Below are positions 1 to 9,121 of a stretch of 46,156 bases of DNA, in pieces (within the stretch, counting starts at the first letter, position 1; each line of letters begins with the position of its first letter). This DNA is from Archangium sp. (lineage in GTDB: Bacteria; Myxococcota; Myxococcia; Myxococcales; Myxococcaceae). A program made the translations under genes and the position numbers. Location: assembly GCA_030681645.1 (NCBI GenBank), contig JAUXRX010000012.1:1-46156 (forward strand), in the 5' to 3' direction. Under the pieces are notes generated by a model that was not told where the DNA came from, did no database searches, and saw nothing but the letters and a program-made list of their open reading frames with translations.

Positions 1-48
1 CGCTCCGGTCTGTCTCGCGCAGCGTTCCGCTGCTATCGGCTCCACTCC

Positions 49-138
49 ATGATCCGGGTCGTTTCGCCTCGGCCAGCCCTCCGCTTCGCTCCGGTCTGTC
101 TCGCGCAGCGTTCCGCTGCTATCGGCTCCACTCCATGA
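49..138 (+). CDS. Repeat-encoded 29-codon mini-ORF (possible coupled leader peptide)
   Basis: An ATG at 49 inside the first repeat unit opens a 29-codon frame. Its TGA (136-138) overlaps the next unit's ATG (135) as ATGA. The peptide is basic and begins MIRVVSPRPALRF. No convincing Shine-Dalgarno sequence is visible. The arrangement is directly seen, but translation is only an inference; the frame may be an accident of the repeat. Confidence 0.3.
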   Translation: MIRVVSPRPALRFAPVCLAQRSAAIGSTP

Positions 139-224
139 TCCGGGTCGTTTCGCCTCGGCCAGCCCTCCGCTTCGCTCCGGTCTGTCTCGCGCAGCGTTCC
201 GCTGCTATCGGCTCCACTCCATGA
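135..224 (+). CDS. Second repeat-encoded mini-ORF, overlapping the next gene's start
   Basis: This is the same 29-codon frame, carried by the second repeat unit. Its TGA (222-224) overlaps the ATG (221) of the downstream secreted-protein gene, again as ATGA. If translated, the two mini-ORFs would form a chain of coupled cistrons feeding ribosomes to the gene at 221. This is suggestive only. Confidence 0.3.
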   Translation: MIRVVSPRPALRFAPVCLAQRSAAIGSTP

Positions 225-2167
225 TCAGCGTCGCGTTGCTCCTCGCGCTGAGCGCCGCGCCACTCGCCGACCTGTCTCCCTTCGCCGTCAAGCGCCAGGC
301 CGACGGCTCGCTCGAGTACTCGTACGATCTCACCGGGGTGAAGGCACTGGCGAGCACCGCAGATGCCGTGGCGCTGCACGGCGAAGACAAGGTGAAGGCC
401 TTCCTCAAGGCGCTGCCCCGCTCGATGAAGGTGGTGGTCGCGCCGGGGTCGCCGCTGGAGCTCGGCGCCGGACGCGCGCTCGAGTCAGGCCGCCTCGCCA
501 CCTCGTTCGCCACCGTCCCCGACGGGCCGATGGGGTCCGACAACCCCCTCGCCGAGGAGGTGGGCTCGAAGCTGCGGGCGCCGCTCGACCCGTCCGAGCC
601 GCACCTGCTGCTCTCGGCCGAGGCGATCGCCTGGCAGCTGCGCCAGCTCGAGCTCTCCGCGCTGGCCGCCGAGCAGGTCGACACCGAGGCCCTGCGCCGC
701 GAGCTGTGGAACCGCGTGCTCGAGCGCGCGCTCGCCAGCCACCAGGCGGCGACCCAGGGTGACGCGCGCGAAGGCGCGTTGGCGCTGGTGGCCCGGGTGA
801 GCGCGGCGACGGCGTGCCTCGACAGGACGAAGGTCCCGGCCGCGGTGCGCGCCGACGCCGACGCGAGCCTCGCCGTCGACGCCGAGATCTCCCGGCTCAG
901 TGAGTCGCCCGACTCGTTGCTCGCGCCGGTGCCCTGGAGCTGGAACCCCCAGCTGCAGTGCGCGTGGGTTCGCGCGCGCGCCATCGCACAGCCCTTCGAG
1001 CGCACCCGGGGTGGCACGGCCGCCGTGTTGCTGTTCCTCGACCTGCTCGCGAAGGAGCCGAAGGTCGCCGCCCTCTGGGATCGGGTGCGGAGCCGGCGCG
1101 ACCGGTTCCTCGGGCCTCCCGCGGGCGAGCCGATCCTGCTCTGGCGCGAGAAGGCCGCCGGCAAGCCGGGCGAGGCGATCTTCGCGCTCAACGAGTTCAT
1201 CGAGTCACTTCCCCAGGAAGCGCGCGTGCCGCCTCCGCTGGTCGCCGCGCCCGTGACGCCCTTCGGCAAGTTCCTGGGCGAGCTGTCGGGCGCCGAGCGG
1301 TCCCACGCCTTCGCCGAGCTCGCCACCGCGCTGCAGGACGGCCGGGTGGTGGCCACGCCCGATTCCTGGCCCGCGGCCAGCGACGCCGCGCTCGCGGCGC
1401 TGTGCCTGCCCGAGGCCAACAAGAGCCTGCGCTACGACGGCGCCTGGAGCGACCGGCTGCAGGGGGCCTTCGCCGCCCTCCTCGGGAGCAACGGCGAGGC
1501 GCGGGGCGACAACCCCGTGCCCGAGCGCGACGACGCCGAGCGCAGCGAGCTCAAGATCCGCCTGCTCGTGCCGCCGGCCCTCGAGGTCGAGCCCGTGCCC
1601 GAGCTCTTCGCGCGCGGGGCGCAGGCGCTCGAGAAGTTGATCGCCGCGCTGCAAGCCGAGCAGCTCACCGGCCTGCAGGCCCTGGGCCCGGACGGTCAGC
1701 GCGCCGGCCCGATCGTCGCGACCGCGAAGGTGTGGGCCCCTCGGCTCAAGGGCCTCGCCGCGCTGGCGAACCCCGAGATGGCCACCGCGAAGGAGCTGGC
1801 CGAGGGGCGCCGCCTCGCCGCCGCGTGGCGCTCGGAGCCCGCGTTTTCCCGCGAGGTGCGCGAGGCGTCGGCTTCCCCGGTTTCGATGCCCGGGGAGCGC
1901 CACCACGCGGCGATCGTCGGCGTGTCGCGCCGCGAGTTCACCGTCTCCTTCGCGAAGCCGCCGAAGCTCACGCCCGCCACGTCCGAGGCGTTCATCTTCA
2001 CGCCGTCCGAGCAGCGCTACATCGTGCCCGTGCTGGTGACGGTGGGCGCCACCAGCAACGCCACGAAGCGGCCCCTGGATCGCCAGGCGCTCAAGGCCCT
2101 GGTGGATGGTGCCGGCCGCGACGCGTCTCAGGCCGAGGGCGCGTTCGCCGAGGCGCTCAAGCCCTGA
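221..2167 (+). CDS. Secreted protein of unknown function (648 aa)
   Basis: I do not recognise a family. The start MISVALLLALSAAPLA is a typical signal peptide, so the product should leave the cytoplasm. The remainder is rich in Ala, Leu, Glu and Arg, looks mainly helical, and shows no clear enzymatic motif or membrane segment. The chosen ATG lies inside the last partial copy of the 86-bp repeat. No good ribosome binding site precedes it, but the signal peptide starts exactly there. The gene converges with the Nif3-like gene downstream. Confidence 0.75.
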   Translation: MISVALLLALSAAPLADLSPFAVKRQADGSLEYSYDLTGVKALASTADAVALHGEDKVKAFLKALPRSMKVVVAPGSPLELGAGRALESGRLATSFATVPDGPMGSDNPLAEEVGSKLRAPLDPSEPHLLLSAEAIAWQLRQLELSALAAEQVDTEALRRELWNRVLERALASHQAATQGDAREGALALVARVSAATACLDRTKVPAAVRADADASLAVDAEISRLSESPDSLLAPVPWSWNPQLQCAWVRARAIAQPFERTRGGTAAVLLFLDLLAKEPKVAALWDRVRSRRDRFLGPPAGEPILLWREKAAGKPGEAIFALNEFIESLPQEARVPPPLVAAPVTPFGKFLGELSGAERSHAFAELATALQDGRVVATPDSWPAASDAALAALCLPEANKSLRYDGAWSDRLQGAFAALLGSNGEARGDNPVPERDDAERSELKIRLLVPPALEVEPVPELFARGAQALEKLIAALQAEQLTGLQALGPDGQRAGPIVATAKVWAPRLKGLAALANPEMATAKELAEGRRLAAAWRSEPAFSREVREASASPVSMPGERHHAAIVGVSRREFTVSFAKPPKLTPATSEAFIFTPSEQRYIVPVLVTVGATSNATKRPLDRQALKALVDGAGRDASQAEGAFAEALKP

Positions 2168-2228
2168 GCGGCCGGGGCGGCCTGGGAGGGCACTCGTGGA
2201 TCGGGCGCCGTGCCAGCCGCCTCTTGCT

Positions 2229-3119
2229 TCAGCGGCGCTCCGGCAGGCCCGGCTCGAAGCGCGCCTCGAGGCCCCGGGCCTTGAACCAGTCCACCATCGC
2301 CAGCTGCGAGAGCTTCTCAGTCCCGTAGTGGGTGCCGTCGACGATGGCGACGCCGGCCGACTTCGCGCGCGCACGGAACGCGTCGTGAATCTCCTTCACG
2401 TACGGGATGCCGCACGGCGACAGGGCGTTGCCCGTCACGTAGGTGGTGCAGCCCATGGCGAGCGCAGCCTCGAGGGCCGCGAGCGACGCGCCGCCGCCCG
2501 CGACGACCGCCACCGTGCCCGCCGCGCGCCGGCCGGCTTCGTCAAGCGACAGGCCGGGGCCCAGCGCGACCGGCACCTCGGGGCCGACGGCGTCCTGCAG
2601 TCGGTGCTTCAGCTCGGCCACGGTCAGGTCACTGTATCCGATGACTGCGCCCCCGCCGCTGAGCCCCCGCGCCATCGGGAGAAACGCCTTCGGCTCCTTC
2701 AACCCGAGCGCGCGCCCAAGCAGCACCGACGGTGAGACCTCGGGGTGATGGTCGAGCGGAGCGTGAACCGTGTACACGTTGATGCGGTCCATGCGCAGGC
2801 GCTCGAACGTGGCCTTCGACCACGGAGCGAACACGTCACCCGGCGCGTCGTCGACGGGGTGCTCCGCGAACACGAACGAGCCTGCTGGCACCCTCCGGAG
2901 GATGGCGTCGCTGGGGAAGACGCAGGTCGCGACGTGCGTCACCTCGTCGGCGCCTCGCACCATCAGTCCGTTGAACGACCTCAGCCACGCCGGGTCGACG
3001 TAGTCCCTCCAGTAGGGGGCGTCGTAGACGACGTCGAAGAGCGACAGCCACTCATCGTCCTGCACGTCTGCCACTCGGAACCACTCGTCGAGTTCCGCCA
3101 CCAGTCGATCACGCTGCAT
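2229..3119 (-). CDS. Nif3-like dinuclear metal centre protein (DUF34/YbgI family)
   Basis: The Nif3/YbgI family forms toroidal hexamers that bind two metal ions. Members are often annotated as GTP cyclohydrolase 1 type 2, although the true reaction is unsettled. The family hallmark is seen mid-protein as YTVHAPLDHHPEVSP followed by LGRALGL. Near the C-terminus VDGTHYGTEKLSQLAM matches the second metal-binding block (usually D-x-GHY-x-TE). The length of 296 aa is slightly above the usual 250. Starting at ATG 3119, the protein opens with a charged N-terminal region. It lies 98 bp downstream of the beta-propeller gene on the same strand. Confidence 0.8.
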   Translation of the reverse strand: MQRDRLVAELDEWFRVADVQDDEWLSLFDVVYDAPYWRDYVDPAWLRSFNGLMVRGADEVTHVATCVFPSDAILRRVPAGSFVFAEHPVDDAPGDVFAPWSKATFERLRMDRINVYTVHAPLDHHPEVSPSVLLGRALGLKEPKAFLPMARGLSGGGAVIGYSDLTVAELKHRLQDAVGPEVPVALGPGLSLDEAGRRAAGTVAVVAGGGASLAALEAALAMGCTTYVTGNALSPCGIPYVKEIHDAFRARAKSAGVAIVDGTHYGTEKLSQLAMVDWFKARGLEARFEPGLPERR

Positions 3120-3217
3120 GTGTCCCTCCCTGAGCCACCTTCACCTGCCACAAGCTGAAGCCAGCCTGGGCTCCGCCGCAACCTCGGGGATGACTGAGCC
3201 GAGAGGCGGACAGGCGC

Positions 3218-4324
3218 TCAGGGCCCGCAGCCGTAGCGCACCACGCGTGGACCCGCGGGCGTTCGCTCGAGGAACAACACGCCTCCCTCGGGCAGCACGG
3301 TCAGCTCACGGAACGTCTCTTCGGGCATCGAGTTGGCGGGGAAGCGCGTCTGGCCGAGCGGCCGGCCGTCGAGCGGATCGAGGCAGAGCAGGGCGATGCC
3401 GAACACCGGCACCTCGGCAGTGGAGCCGGGCAGCTCGATGATCGTGCCCAGGTAGATGATGCCGCTGCGGTCCGCGTCGAGCGCGTTGAGGCCGATCACC
3501 GGCTGACCCAGCGAGAGCTGCCTGGTGAAGCGGTGGGCCTGCGGCTCGCGATCGATCGCCGTCACCATCACCGTGCCCGTCGCGCCGTCGACGATGCCCG
3601 CGGTGAGGTACGTGCGGCCATCCCCCGCGGGCCGGCCGGGGATCTCGGGGCGCTCCTTGTTCGCTTCGCCCGAGGTGCTGCCCACGCGCACCGAGTCTCC
3701 GTGTTCACGCTCGACGTAGACGTCCTTCCCGTCGCTGAACACGCCGGTGACCGCGCCACCCTCCTCGAGGCCCTTGCCCAGCAGGGGCAGCTCACCGCGC
3801 GGCTTCCCGTCGGGGCCGATCAACGCGATCGACTTGTCGACCAGGCGGTCCAGCACCATCACCGTGCCGTCGGGGCCGACCACCACGTCCTGCGCGGCCT
3901 GCACCGTGAGCGGCACTGTGCCCACCTGCTTGCCCGAGCGATCCAGCTTCACCAGCCGCTCGTTCACCTGGTCGAGGATCCACACCTGCCCCAGCGCGTC
4001 GATGGTCAGGCTCATCGGCGCTTCCGCGTTCGCCTCGTCGGGGCGCGAGTGGCCGAGGTTGCCGGCGCCGCTGCCCCAGCCGAACGAGGCGAGCACCTGG
4101 CCCGCATCTGTCCTCGCCTCGGGCACTCCCGCGTCGCCTGTCGGAGCCGCTGTCGCTTTCGGGGTCGCCACCTTCGCGGTCGGGGTCGGACCGCCCGCAT
4201 CCACCGACGAGGGCGCGTCTTCGATCAGCTCGATGGAGCCCGGGACCGGGCGCGAACTCCAGTACGCCCAGCCGCCCACGAGCAGCACCGCCACCACCGC
4301 TCCGATCCGCCGCGTGTGCCTCAT
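3218..4324 (-). CDS. Membrane-anchored beta-propeller (NHL-like) protein
   Basis: The protein has an N-terminal membrane anchor (about residues 8-27, VVAVLLVGGWAYWSS). A Ser/Pro/Ala/Thr-rich linker follows, then repeating blade-like segments such as GQVWILDQVNERLVKLD and GTVMVLDRLVDKSIAL, which resemble NHL or six-bladed beta-propellers. The start is placed at MRHTRR (4324) rather than six codons upstream, because it puts the basic residues directly before the anchor. No enzymatic residue is evident; binding or scaffold function at the cell envelope is an inference. It is divergent from the NlpC/P60 lipoprotein gene, sharing a 213-bp promoter region. Confidence 0.6.
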   Translation of the reverse strand: MRHTRRIGAVVAVLLVGGWAYWSSRPVPGSIELIEDAPSSVDAGGPTPTAKVATPKATAAPTGDAGVPEARTDAGQVLASFGWGSGAGNLGHSRPDEANAEAPMSLTIDALGQVWILDQVNERLVKLDRSGKQVGTVPLTVQAAQDVVVGPDGTVMVLDRLVDKSIALIGPDGKPRGELPLLGKGLEEGGAVTGVFSDGKDVYVEREHGDSVRVGSTSGEANKERPEIPGRPAGDGRTYLTAGIVDGATGTVMVTAIDREPQAHRFTRQLSLGQPVIGLNALDADRSGIIYLGTIIELPGSTAEVPVFGIALLCLDPLDGRPLGQTRFPANSMPEETFRELTVLPEGGVLFLERTPAGPRVVRYGCGP

Positions 4325-4364
4325 CCCGCGGCTTGAAAGCACACCCGGGGGGCCCCCGCCACGC

Positions 4365-4382
4365 TGTCACCCTGGGGTGACA
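4365..4382. promoter_or_regulatory. 18-bp perfect palindrome in a divergent promoter region
   Basis: TGTCACCC-TG-GGGTGACA has two perfect 8-base arms with a 2-base centre. It lies between the divergent beta-propeller gene and the NlpC/P60 lipoprotein gene. The size and symmetry fit a dimeric regulator's operator. The regulator is unknown. Confidence 0.45.
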
Positions 4383-4537
4383 ACCCCTCATGCTTGCTCT
4401 GATTTCGGACAGCCGACCGGGATCTGTGCGGTTTCGGGTGAGGAAACCTTCGATGCGAACTGTAAATGGACTTGGTGATTTCGGGGGTCCTCCCCGCGGC
4501 GTGCCTGGCGGCACACGCCTCGCAAAGTGGAGCGACC

Positions 4538-5398
4538 ATGAACACGCTTCGACTGACGGTGCTGAGTGTGACGCTGGCGCTGATGGGCTGCGCAGGGACC
4601 GCGGGTGACACGGCGGCCGAGGGCGACCTCCTCACCGGCGCCGAGGAATACGGCACCCTGTCGAGCGAGCTGTCGTCGGGCGTGGCGCTCGGCTCGACCC
4701 TGCGTACGACCGCCAACCTGAACCTCCGCACCTCGGCCTCGCTGAGCGCGCAGGTTCGCCTCGTCATCCCCAGCGGCGCCACGGTCACCACGGTGAACGT
4801 GAGCCAGCCGAGCGGCGGTTGGTACAACGTGAAGTACAACGGCGTCACCGGCTGGAGCTACGGCACGTACCTGAACCTGGTCTCGCAGCCGTCGACCGGT
4901 GGTGGCGGCACGCCGACCTCTTCGGGCGCAGCGGGCGCGGTCGCTCGCGCGCAGGGCGGGGTGGGCTTCTCGTACTGGTGGGGCCACGGTCGCTGGGTCT
5001 CGGGTGGGCTGACCAGCTCGAACAAGGGCGTCTGCACGGGCAGCTGCCCCAACTGCTCGCACTCGGGCGGCTATGGCGCTGACTGCTCGGGCTACGTCGC
5101 CAAGGCGTGGCAGGTGCCGTCGAACAACAGCGACGTCAGCGTCGACTCGCACCCGTACGGCACCATTCACTTCATCGGCAGCAACGCGAACTGGAGCACG
5201 GTGAGCCGCGCGAACGCGAAGAAGGGCGACGCGTTCGTCTACAACACGAACGGCGCGGGCCACATCTTCCTCTACGAGTCCGGTGACGCGTGGGGCTCGC
5301 TGTGGGCGTACGAGGCGCGCGGTTGCTCGTACGGCATCGTGCACAACCTCCGCACGGTGACCAGCGCGTACAAGGTCATCCGCCGCACGGGTTACTGA
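4538..5398 (+). CDS. SH3b / NlpC-P60-like cell-wall lipoprotein
   Basis: Predicted to be a peptidoglycan-directed endopeptidase or amidase. A lipoprotein signal peptide (MNTLRLTVLSVTLALMGC, lipobox LMGC) is followed by a bacterial SH3 domain at about residues 50-115 (LNLRTSASLSAQV, then GWYNVKYNGVTGW). A Gly/Ser linker leads to an NlpC/P60-like domain with candidate catalytic Cys183 in ADCSGY and His242 in GAGHIFLY. A cluster of Cys residues around 165-175 (VCTGSCPNC) sits just before the catalytic Cys and is unusual. The ATG at 4538 is chosen because it begins the signal peptide; an upstream in-frame ATG at 4466 would bury it. The 3' end overlaps the convergent coiled-coil gene by 7 bp. Confidence 0.8.
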   Translation: MNTLRLTVLSVTLALMGCAGTAGDTAAEGDLLTGAEEYGTLSSELSSGVALGSTLRTTANLNLRTSASLSAQVRLVIPSGATVTTVNVSQPSGGWYNVKYNGVTGWSYGTYLNLVSQPSTGGGGTPTSSGAAGAVARAQGGVGFSYWWGHGRWVSGGLTSSNKGVCTGSCPNCSHSGGYGADCSGYVAKAWQVPSNNSDVSVDSHPYGTIHFIGSNANWSTVSRANAKKGDAFVYNTNGAGHIFLYESGDAWGSLWAYEARGCSYGIVHNLRTVTSAYKVIRRTGY

Positions 5399-5760
5399 GC
5401 GGCGGGCTGGGGTGACAGCTTCATCACCGCCGACAGGATCGCCAACTGAGTCTGCTCCAGGCCGGTGAACCGGGCGTTCATCTGGCCCGTGAGCGTCTCA
5501 AAGCGCGCGTTCACCTCATCGAACCGGGTGTTCACCTCGTCTCGGAGCTTGTCGAGGTCCTCTGCGATGTCCGCCACCTGGTGAATCAGACGATGCACGT
5601 CGGTGCTGAGCACCTCGACCCGAATCGTCAGTTCCTCCACCCTGGTCGTCAGCATGTCGAGCCTGACGGTCAGCTTGTCCACTCGGGCGGTCAGCTTCTC
5701 GAGGCCAACCTTCACGGGCTCGAACTCCTCTCTCGTCACGAACTTCGTTTCCGGCGTCAC
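5392..5760 (-). CDS. Small coiled-coil protein (122 aa)
   Basis: No enzymatic domain is seen. The protein is almost entirely heptad-like repeats (VDKLTVRLDMLTTRVEEL, LRDEVNTRFDEVNARFETL), predicting a long coiled coil that probably oligomerises. The GTG at 5760 is chosen because GAGGT lies six bases upstream; a longer frame starting at 5880 would add residues that do not continue the coiled coil. The function is unknown. Confidence 0.6.
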   Translation of the reverse strand: MTPETKFVTREEFEPVKVGLEKLTARVDKLTVRLDMLTTRVEELTIRVEVLSTDVHRLIHQVADIAEDLDKLRDEVNTRFDEVNARFETLTGQMNARFTGLEQTQLAILSAVMKLSPQPAAQ

Positions 5761-5919
5761 GCGGCACCTCGCAGTGTAGTTGAGACCAACACTGCATTCC
5801 CAGAGCACGGGCAATGCCTGCGGCAAGTGCGCGGCATCTGACGAGCGCCTCTCGTCCAGTCCACCGACGTGGAGCGGCATGTGGACTCCAGTTCTCCCGC
5901 TCGACTTCCGAGAAAGAGC

Positions 5920-6543
5920 TCAGCTCTTCCGCTGTGCTTCCCAGATGAAGCGCTGCATCGCGAGGCAGAAGTCGTCGAAGCTCGTGTCCGAGGCGAACGC
6001 GCTGCGCGGCACCATCAGCCCCTCGTTGAGCGCGAGCCCGGTCGATTCTTCCCCCAGGTAGATCGCCAGAGTGCCCGGGCCCATGCGGTCCATCTTCACG
6101 CGGCCCCAGCCGATCACCTGTGACTCCGTGTCGCGCGTGACGTGCAAGCCCAGCGACGACATCGAGAGCTTCACCTTCTCCACCACCGTCGCCGCTGCGA
6201 GCTCGCCCTGCCAGGCGGTGGAGCCGACGGTAGTCGCCACGTCCTTCGCCGCGCTGCGGGCCTGGAACAGGAACCCGAACAGCCAGCCGCCCACCCAGAG
6301 AATGGGCAGCGCGCCGAAGAAGAAGCACATCGCCATGGGCAGCTCGATGCCCGCCCGCTGCGTGCCGTAGGCGATCGCCGCGGCGCCGAGCAGCACGAAC
6401 ACCGCCCGTGACACCCGCGCCCGCGCGATCAACTTCCCGCGCAGCCCGCTGAAGCGCTCCTGCGCCTTCTGGATCGAGGGCGGCACGGTGCCGGCCTTGA
6501 GGCGGCGGTGTTCGAACTCGACTTCGGGGGGCGTGGAGTCCAC
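5920..6543 (-). CDS. YcxB-like membrane protein
   Basis: Two adjacent transmembrane helices (about residues 46-66 and 70-92) are followed by a cytoplasmic domain. Its ending, GLMVPRSAFASDTSFDDF, is typical of the YcxB family (usually "iP+ +aF" plus an acidic helix). Family function is unknown. It is divergent from leuS, with about 79 bp between the two starts. Confidence 0.6.
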   Translation of the reverse strand: MDSTPPEVEFEHRRLKAGTVPPSIQKAQERFSGLRGKLIARARVSRAVFVLLGAAAIAYGTQRAGIELPMAMCFFFGALPILWVGGWLFGFLFQARSAAKDVATTVGSTAWQGELAAATVVEKVKLSMSSLGLHVTRDTESQVIGWGRVKMDRMGPGTLAIYLGEESTGLALNEGLMVPRSAFASDTSFDDFCLAMQRFIWEAQRKS

Positions 6544-6622
6544 GGCCGGGGAGTTACCTCAACCGTCAGCGCGCGGCGACTCGTTGCGTCACCCGGACTC
6601 GTCCCTTACAAGGCGCCCCATC

Positions 6623-9121
6623 ATGGCGATGTCCGAAAAGTACGAGCCGAGTGTCATCGAGTCGAAGTGGCAGCAGGCCTGGGAAAAGCGCGGCACCTTC
6701 CGCCTCACCCGCACCGGCGCCAAGCCCAAGAAGTACGTGCTCGAGATGCTGCCGTACCCGTCGGGGAACATGCACATGGGGCACGTGCGCAACTACCTGC
6801 TGGGCGACGTGTACGCCCGCTACTTCCGCATGAAGGGCTTCGACGTGGTGCACCCGATGGGCTGGGACGCGTTCGGCCTGCCCGCGGAGAACGCGGCGAT
6901 CAAAGACGGCGTGCACCCCGCGGTGCGCACCGCGGACAACATCGTCAGCTTCAAGAAGGAGATGAACACGCTGGGCTACTCCTACGACTGGGACCTCGAG
7001 GTCGATACCAGCCGCCCCGAGTACTACCGGTGGAATCAGTGGTTCTTCCTCAAGATGCTGGAGAAGGGCCTGGTCTACCGCCGCTTCTCGAAGGTGAACT
7101 GGTGCACCGGCTGCCTCACCGTCATCGCCAACGAGCAGGTGAAGGACGGCACCTGCGAGCGCTGTGACTCGAAGGTCGTCGATCGCAACCAGCCCGAGTG
7201 GGCCTTCCGCATTACGAAGTACTCGCAGGCGCTGCTCGACGGGCTCGACACGCTCAAGGAATGGCCCGACCGCATCACCGCCGCCCAGCGCAACTGGATC
7301 GGCCGGAGCGAAGGCGTGGAGGCCGACTTCGCGCTCGAGGGCGCCACGGACAAGATCCGCGTGTTCACCACGCGCGTCGACACCATCTTCGGCTGCACCT
7401 ACGTGGTGCTGGCGCCGGACCACCGCGTGGTGAAGGGCATCACCACCGCCGAGCACAAGGCCGACGTCGACGCGTTCGTGGCGAAGATGGCCGCGATGTC
7501 GAAGACCGATCGCACCCAGGAAGGCGCTGAGAAGGAAGGCGTCTTCACCGGCGCGTACGCGCTCAACCCGTTCACCGGCGCGAAGGTGCCGGTGTGGATC
7601 GCGAACTTCGTGCTCTCCGACTACGGCACCGGCGCGGTGATGAGCGTGCCTGCGCACGACTCGCGCGACTTCGAGTTCGCCCGGAAGTACGCGCTGCCCA
7701 TCAAGGTGGTGATCACCCCGGCGAAGGTCGTGCCGCGCGAGGAAGCCGCCGTTCCGGTCGCGTTCACCGACGACGGCATCCTGGCCGACTCGGGCGCCTT
7801 CACCGGCAAGCCGTCGGCCGAGGCGCGCAAGGAGATGTCGGCCTGGCTGGTGGAGCAGAAGAAGGGCGCGCCGATGATCACCTGGCGCCAGAAGGACTGG
7901 GGCTTCAGCCGCCAGCGGTACTGGGGCACGCCGATCCCGATCCTCTACTGCGAGAAGTGTGACCCGCAGCACAACGGCATCGCGGTGCCGTACGAGCAGC
8001 TGCCCGTGCGCCTGCCGGACATCGAGGTGGAGAAGGTGCTCACCGGCAAGGGTGAGCCGCCGCTCTCGAAGGTGGCCGAGTGGGTCAACACCACGTGCCC
8101 GAAGTGTGGAGGTCCCGCGAAGCGCGAAGCCGAGACGATGGACACCTTCGTCGACTCCTGCTGGTACTACGCGCGCTACCTCTCGCCGAAGTTCGACACG
8201 GCGCCGGTCGATGCCGAGGTGACGAAGAAGTACCTGCCCGTGGACATCTACGTGGGCGGGCCCGAGCACGCGACGATGCACCTGCTCTACTTCCGCTTCT
8301 GGACGCGGGTGATGAAGGAGCTGGGCCTCTCGCCGGTCGACGAGCCGGTCACGCGGCTGATCACCCAGGGCATCGTCAACGGGTCCGACGGGCTCAAGAT
8401 GAGCAAGCGCGCCGGCAACGGCGTGGCGCCTTCCGAGCTGGTGAAGGAATACGGCGCCGACACCGCGCGCGCGTACGTGCTCTTCGCCGGTCCCCCCGAG
8501 CGCGACTTCGACTGGAACGAGAAGAGCGTCGACGGCGCGTTCCGCTTCTTGAAGCGCGTGTGGACGCTCGCCGTCACGCACGAGCCGCAGGTGAAGGGCG
8601 CCACGTGGGACGGCCCGTTCGAGGGCAAGGCCCTGGAGATCCGCAAGGCGGCGCACAAGGCGCTCAAGCGCGTCACCGAGGCGATCGAGCGGCTCTCGTT
8701 CAACACCGCCATCGCGGGCTCGATGGAGTACGTGAACGAGCTCTACCTGGCGAAGGACGTCACCACGCCGGCCGAGAAGGCCGCGATGAACGAGGCGATC
8801 CGCCTGCTGGCGGCGATGCTGGTGCCCTTCGTGCCGCACTTCGCCAACGAGCTCGCCGAGGCGTACGGCAGCACCTCGCCGCTCGAGGAGCAGAGCTGGC
8901 CCCCATTCGATCCGAAGCTCGTCGTCGACGACGTGATCCCGTACGCGGTGCAGGTGCTGGGCAAGCTGCGAGCCGAGATCCAGGCGCCGGCCACCGCCAC
9001 CGAAGCCGAGGTGCGAGCCATCGCGGAGGCTGACGAGAAGGTGCAGGCCGCGCTCGCGGGCAAGACGGTGAAGAAGTTCGTCTTCGTACCGAAGCGCCTC
9101 GTCAACTTCGTCGTCGGATGA
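6623..9121 (+). CDS. leuS: Leucyl-tRNA synthetase
   Basis: Charges tRNA-Leu with leucine in the cytoplasm. The class I signatures are present: the HIGH-type motif HMGH at about residue 51 (NMHMGHVRNY) and KMSKR at 592-596. Between them lie the CP1 editing domain, including TTRVDTIFGCTY, and a zinc-type Cys cluster (CTGC, CERC). The C-terminus KFVFVPKRLVNFVV is typical for bacterial LeuRS. The length of 832 aa is in the normal range. The ATG at 6623 is chosen because MSEKYEPSVIESKWQ is the conserved beginning; the frame stays open upstream but runs into the divergent gene. The stop overlaps the lptE start as ATGA. Confidence 0.98.
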   Translation: MAMSEKYEPSVIESKWQQAWEKRGTFRLTRTGAKPKKYVLEMLPYPSGNMHMGHVRNYLLGDVYARYFRMKGFDVVHPMGWDAFGLPAENAAIKDGVHPAVRTADNIVSFKKEMNTLGYSYDWDLEVDTSRPEYYRWNQWFFLKMLEKGLVYRRFSKVNWCTGCLTVIANEQVKDGTCERCDSKVVDRNQPEWAFRITKYSQALLDGLDTLKEWPDRITAAQRNWIGRSEGVEADFALEGATDKIRVFTTRVDTIFGCTYVVLAPDHRVVKGITTAEHKADVDAFVAKMAAMSKTDRTQEGAEKEGVFTGAYALNPFTGAKVPVWIANFVLSDYGTGAVMSVPAHDSRDFEFARKYALPIKVVITPAKVVPREEAAVPVAFTDDGILADSGAFTGKPSAEARKEMSAWLVEQKKGAPMITWRQKDWGFSRQRYWGTPIPILYCEKCDPQHNGIAVPYEQLPVRLPDIEVEKVLTGKGEPPLSKVAEWVNTTCPKCGGPAKREAETMDTFVDSCWYYARYLSPKFDTAPVDAEVTKKYLPVDIYVGGPEHATMHLLYFRFWTRVMKELGLSPVDEPVTRLITQGIVNGSDGLKMSKRAGNGVAPSELVKEYGADTARAYVLFAGPPERDFDWNEKSVDGAFRFLKRVWTLAVTHEPQVKGATWDGPFEGKALEIRKAAHKALKRVTEAIERLSFNTAIAGSMEYVNELYLAKDVTTPAEKAAMNEAIRLLAAMLVPFVPHFANELAEAYGSTSPLEEQSWPPFDPKLVVDDVIPYAVQVLGKLRAEIQAPATATEAEVRAIAEADEKVQAALAGKTVKKFVFVPKRLVNFVVG

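Larger units (their letters stand above)
1..226. repeat. 86-bp perfect tandem repeat, 2.6 copies, ending in a start codon
   Basis: Two identical 86-bp units (1-86, 87-172) are followed by 54 bases of a third (173-226). The array may continue upstream of the window. Each unit contains ATGATC, and the copy of this hexamer in the partial third unit supplies the ATG of the secreted-protein gene at 221. Spacing and unit length do not fit CRISPR: there are no variable spacers. Confidence 0.95.

Noticed and set aside
1..226. CRISPR array
   Set aside because: The units are contiguous and identical; there are no variable spacers.
6566..8839. Very long open frame antisense to leuS
   Set aside because: It mirrors the codon pattern of leuS; His/Arg/Val-rich composition without domains. 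A shadow typical of high-GC DNA.
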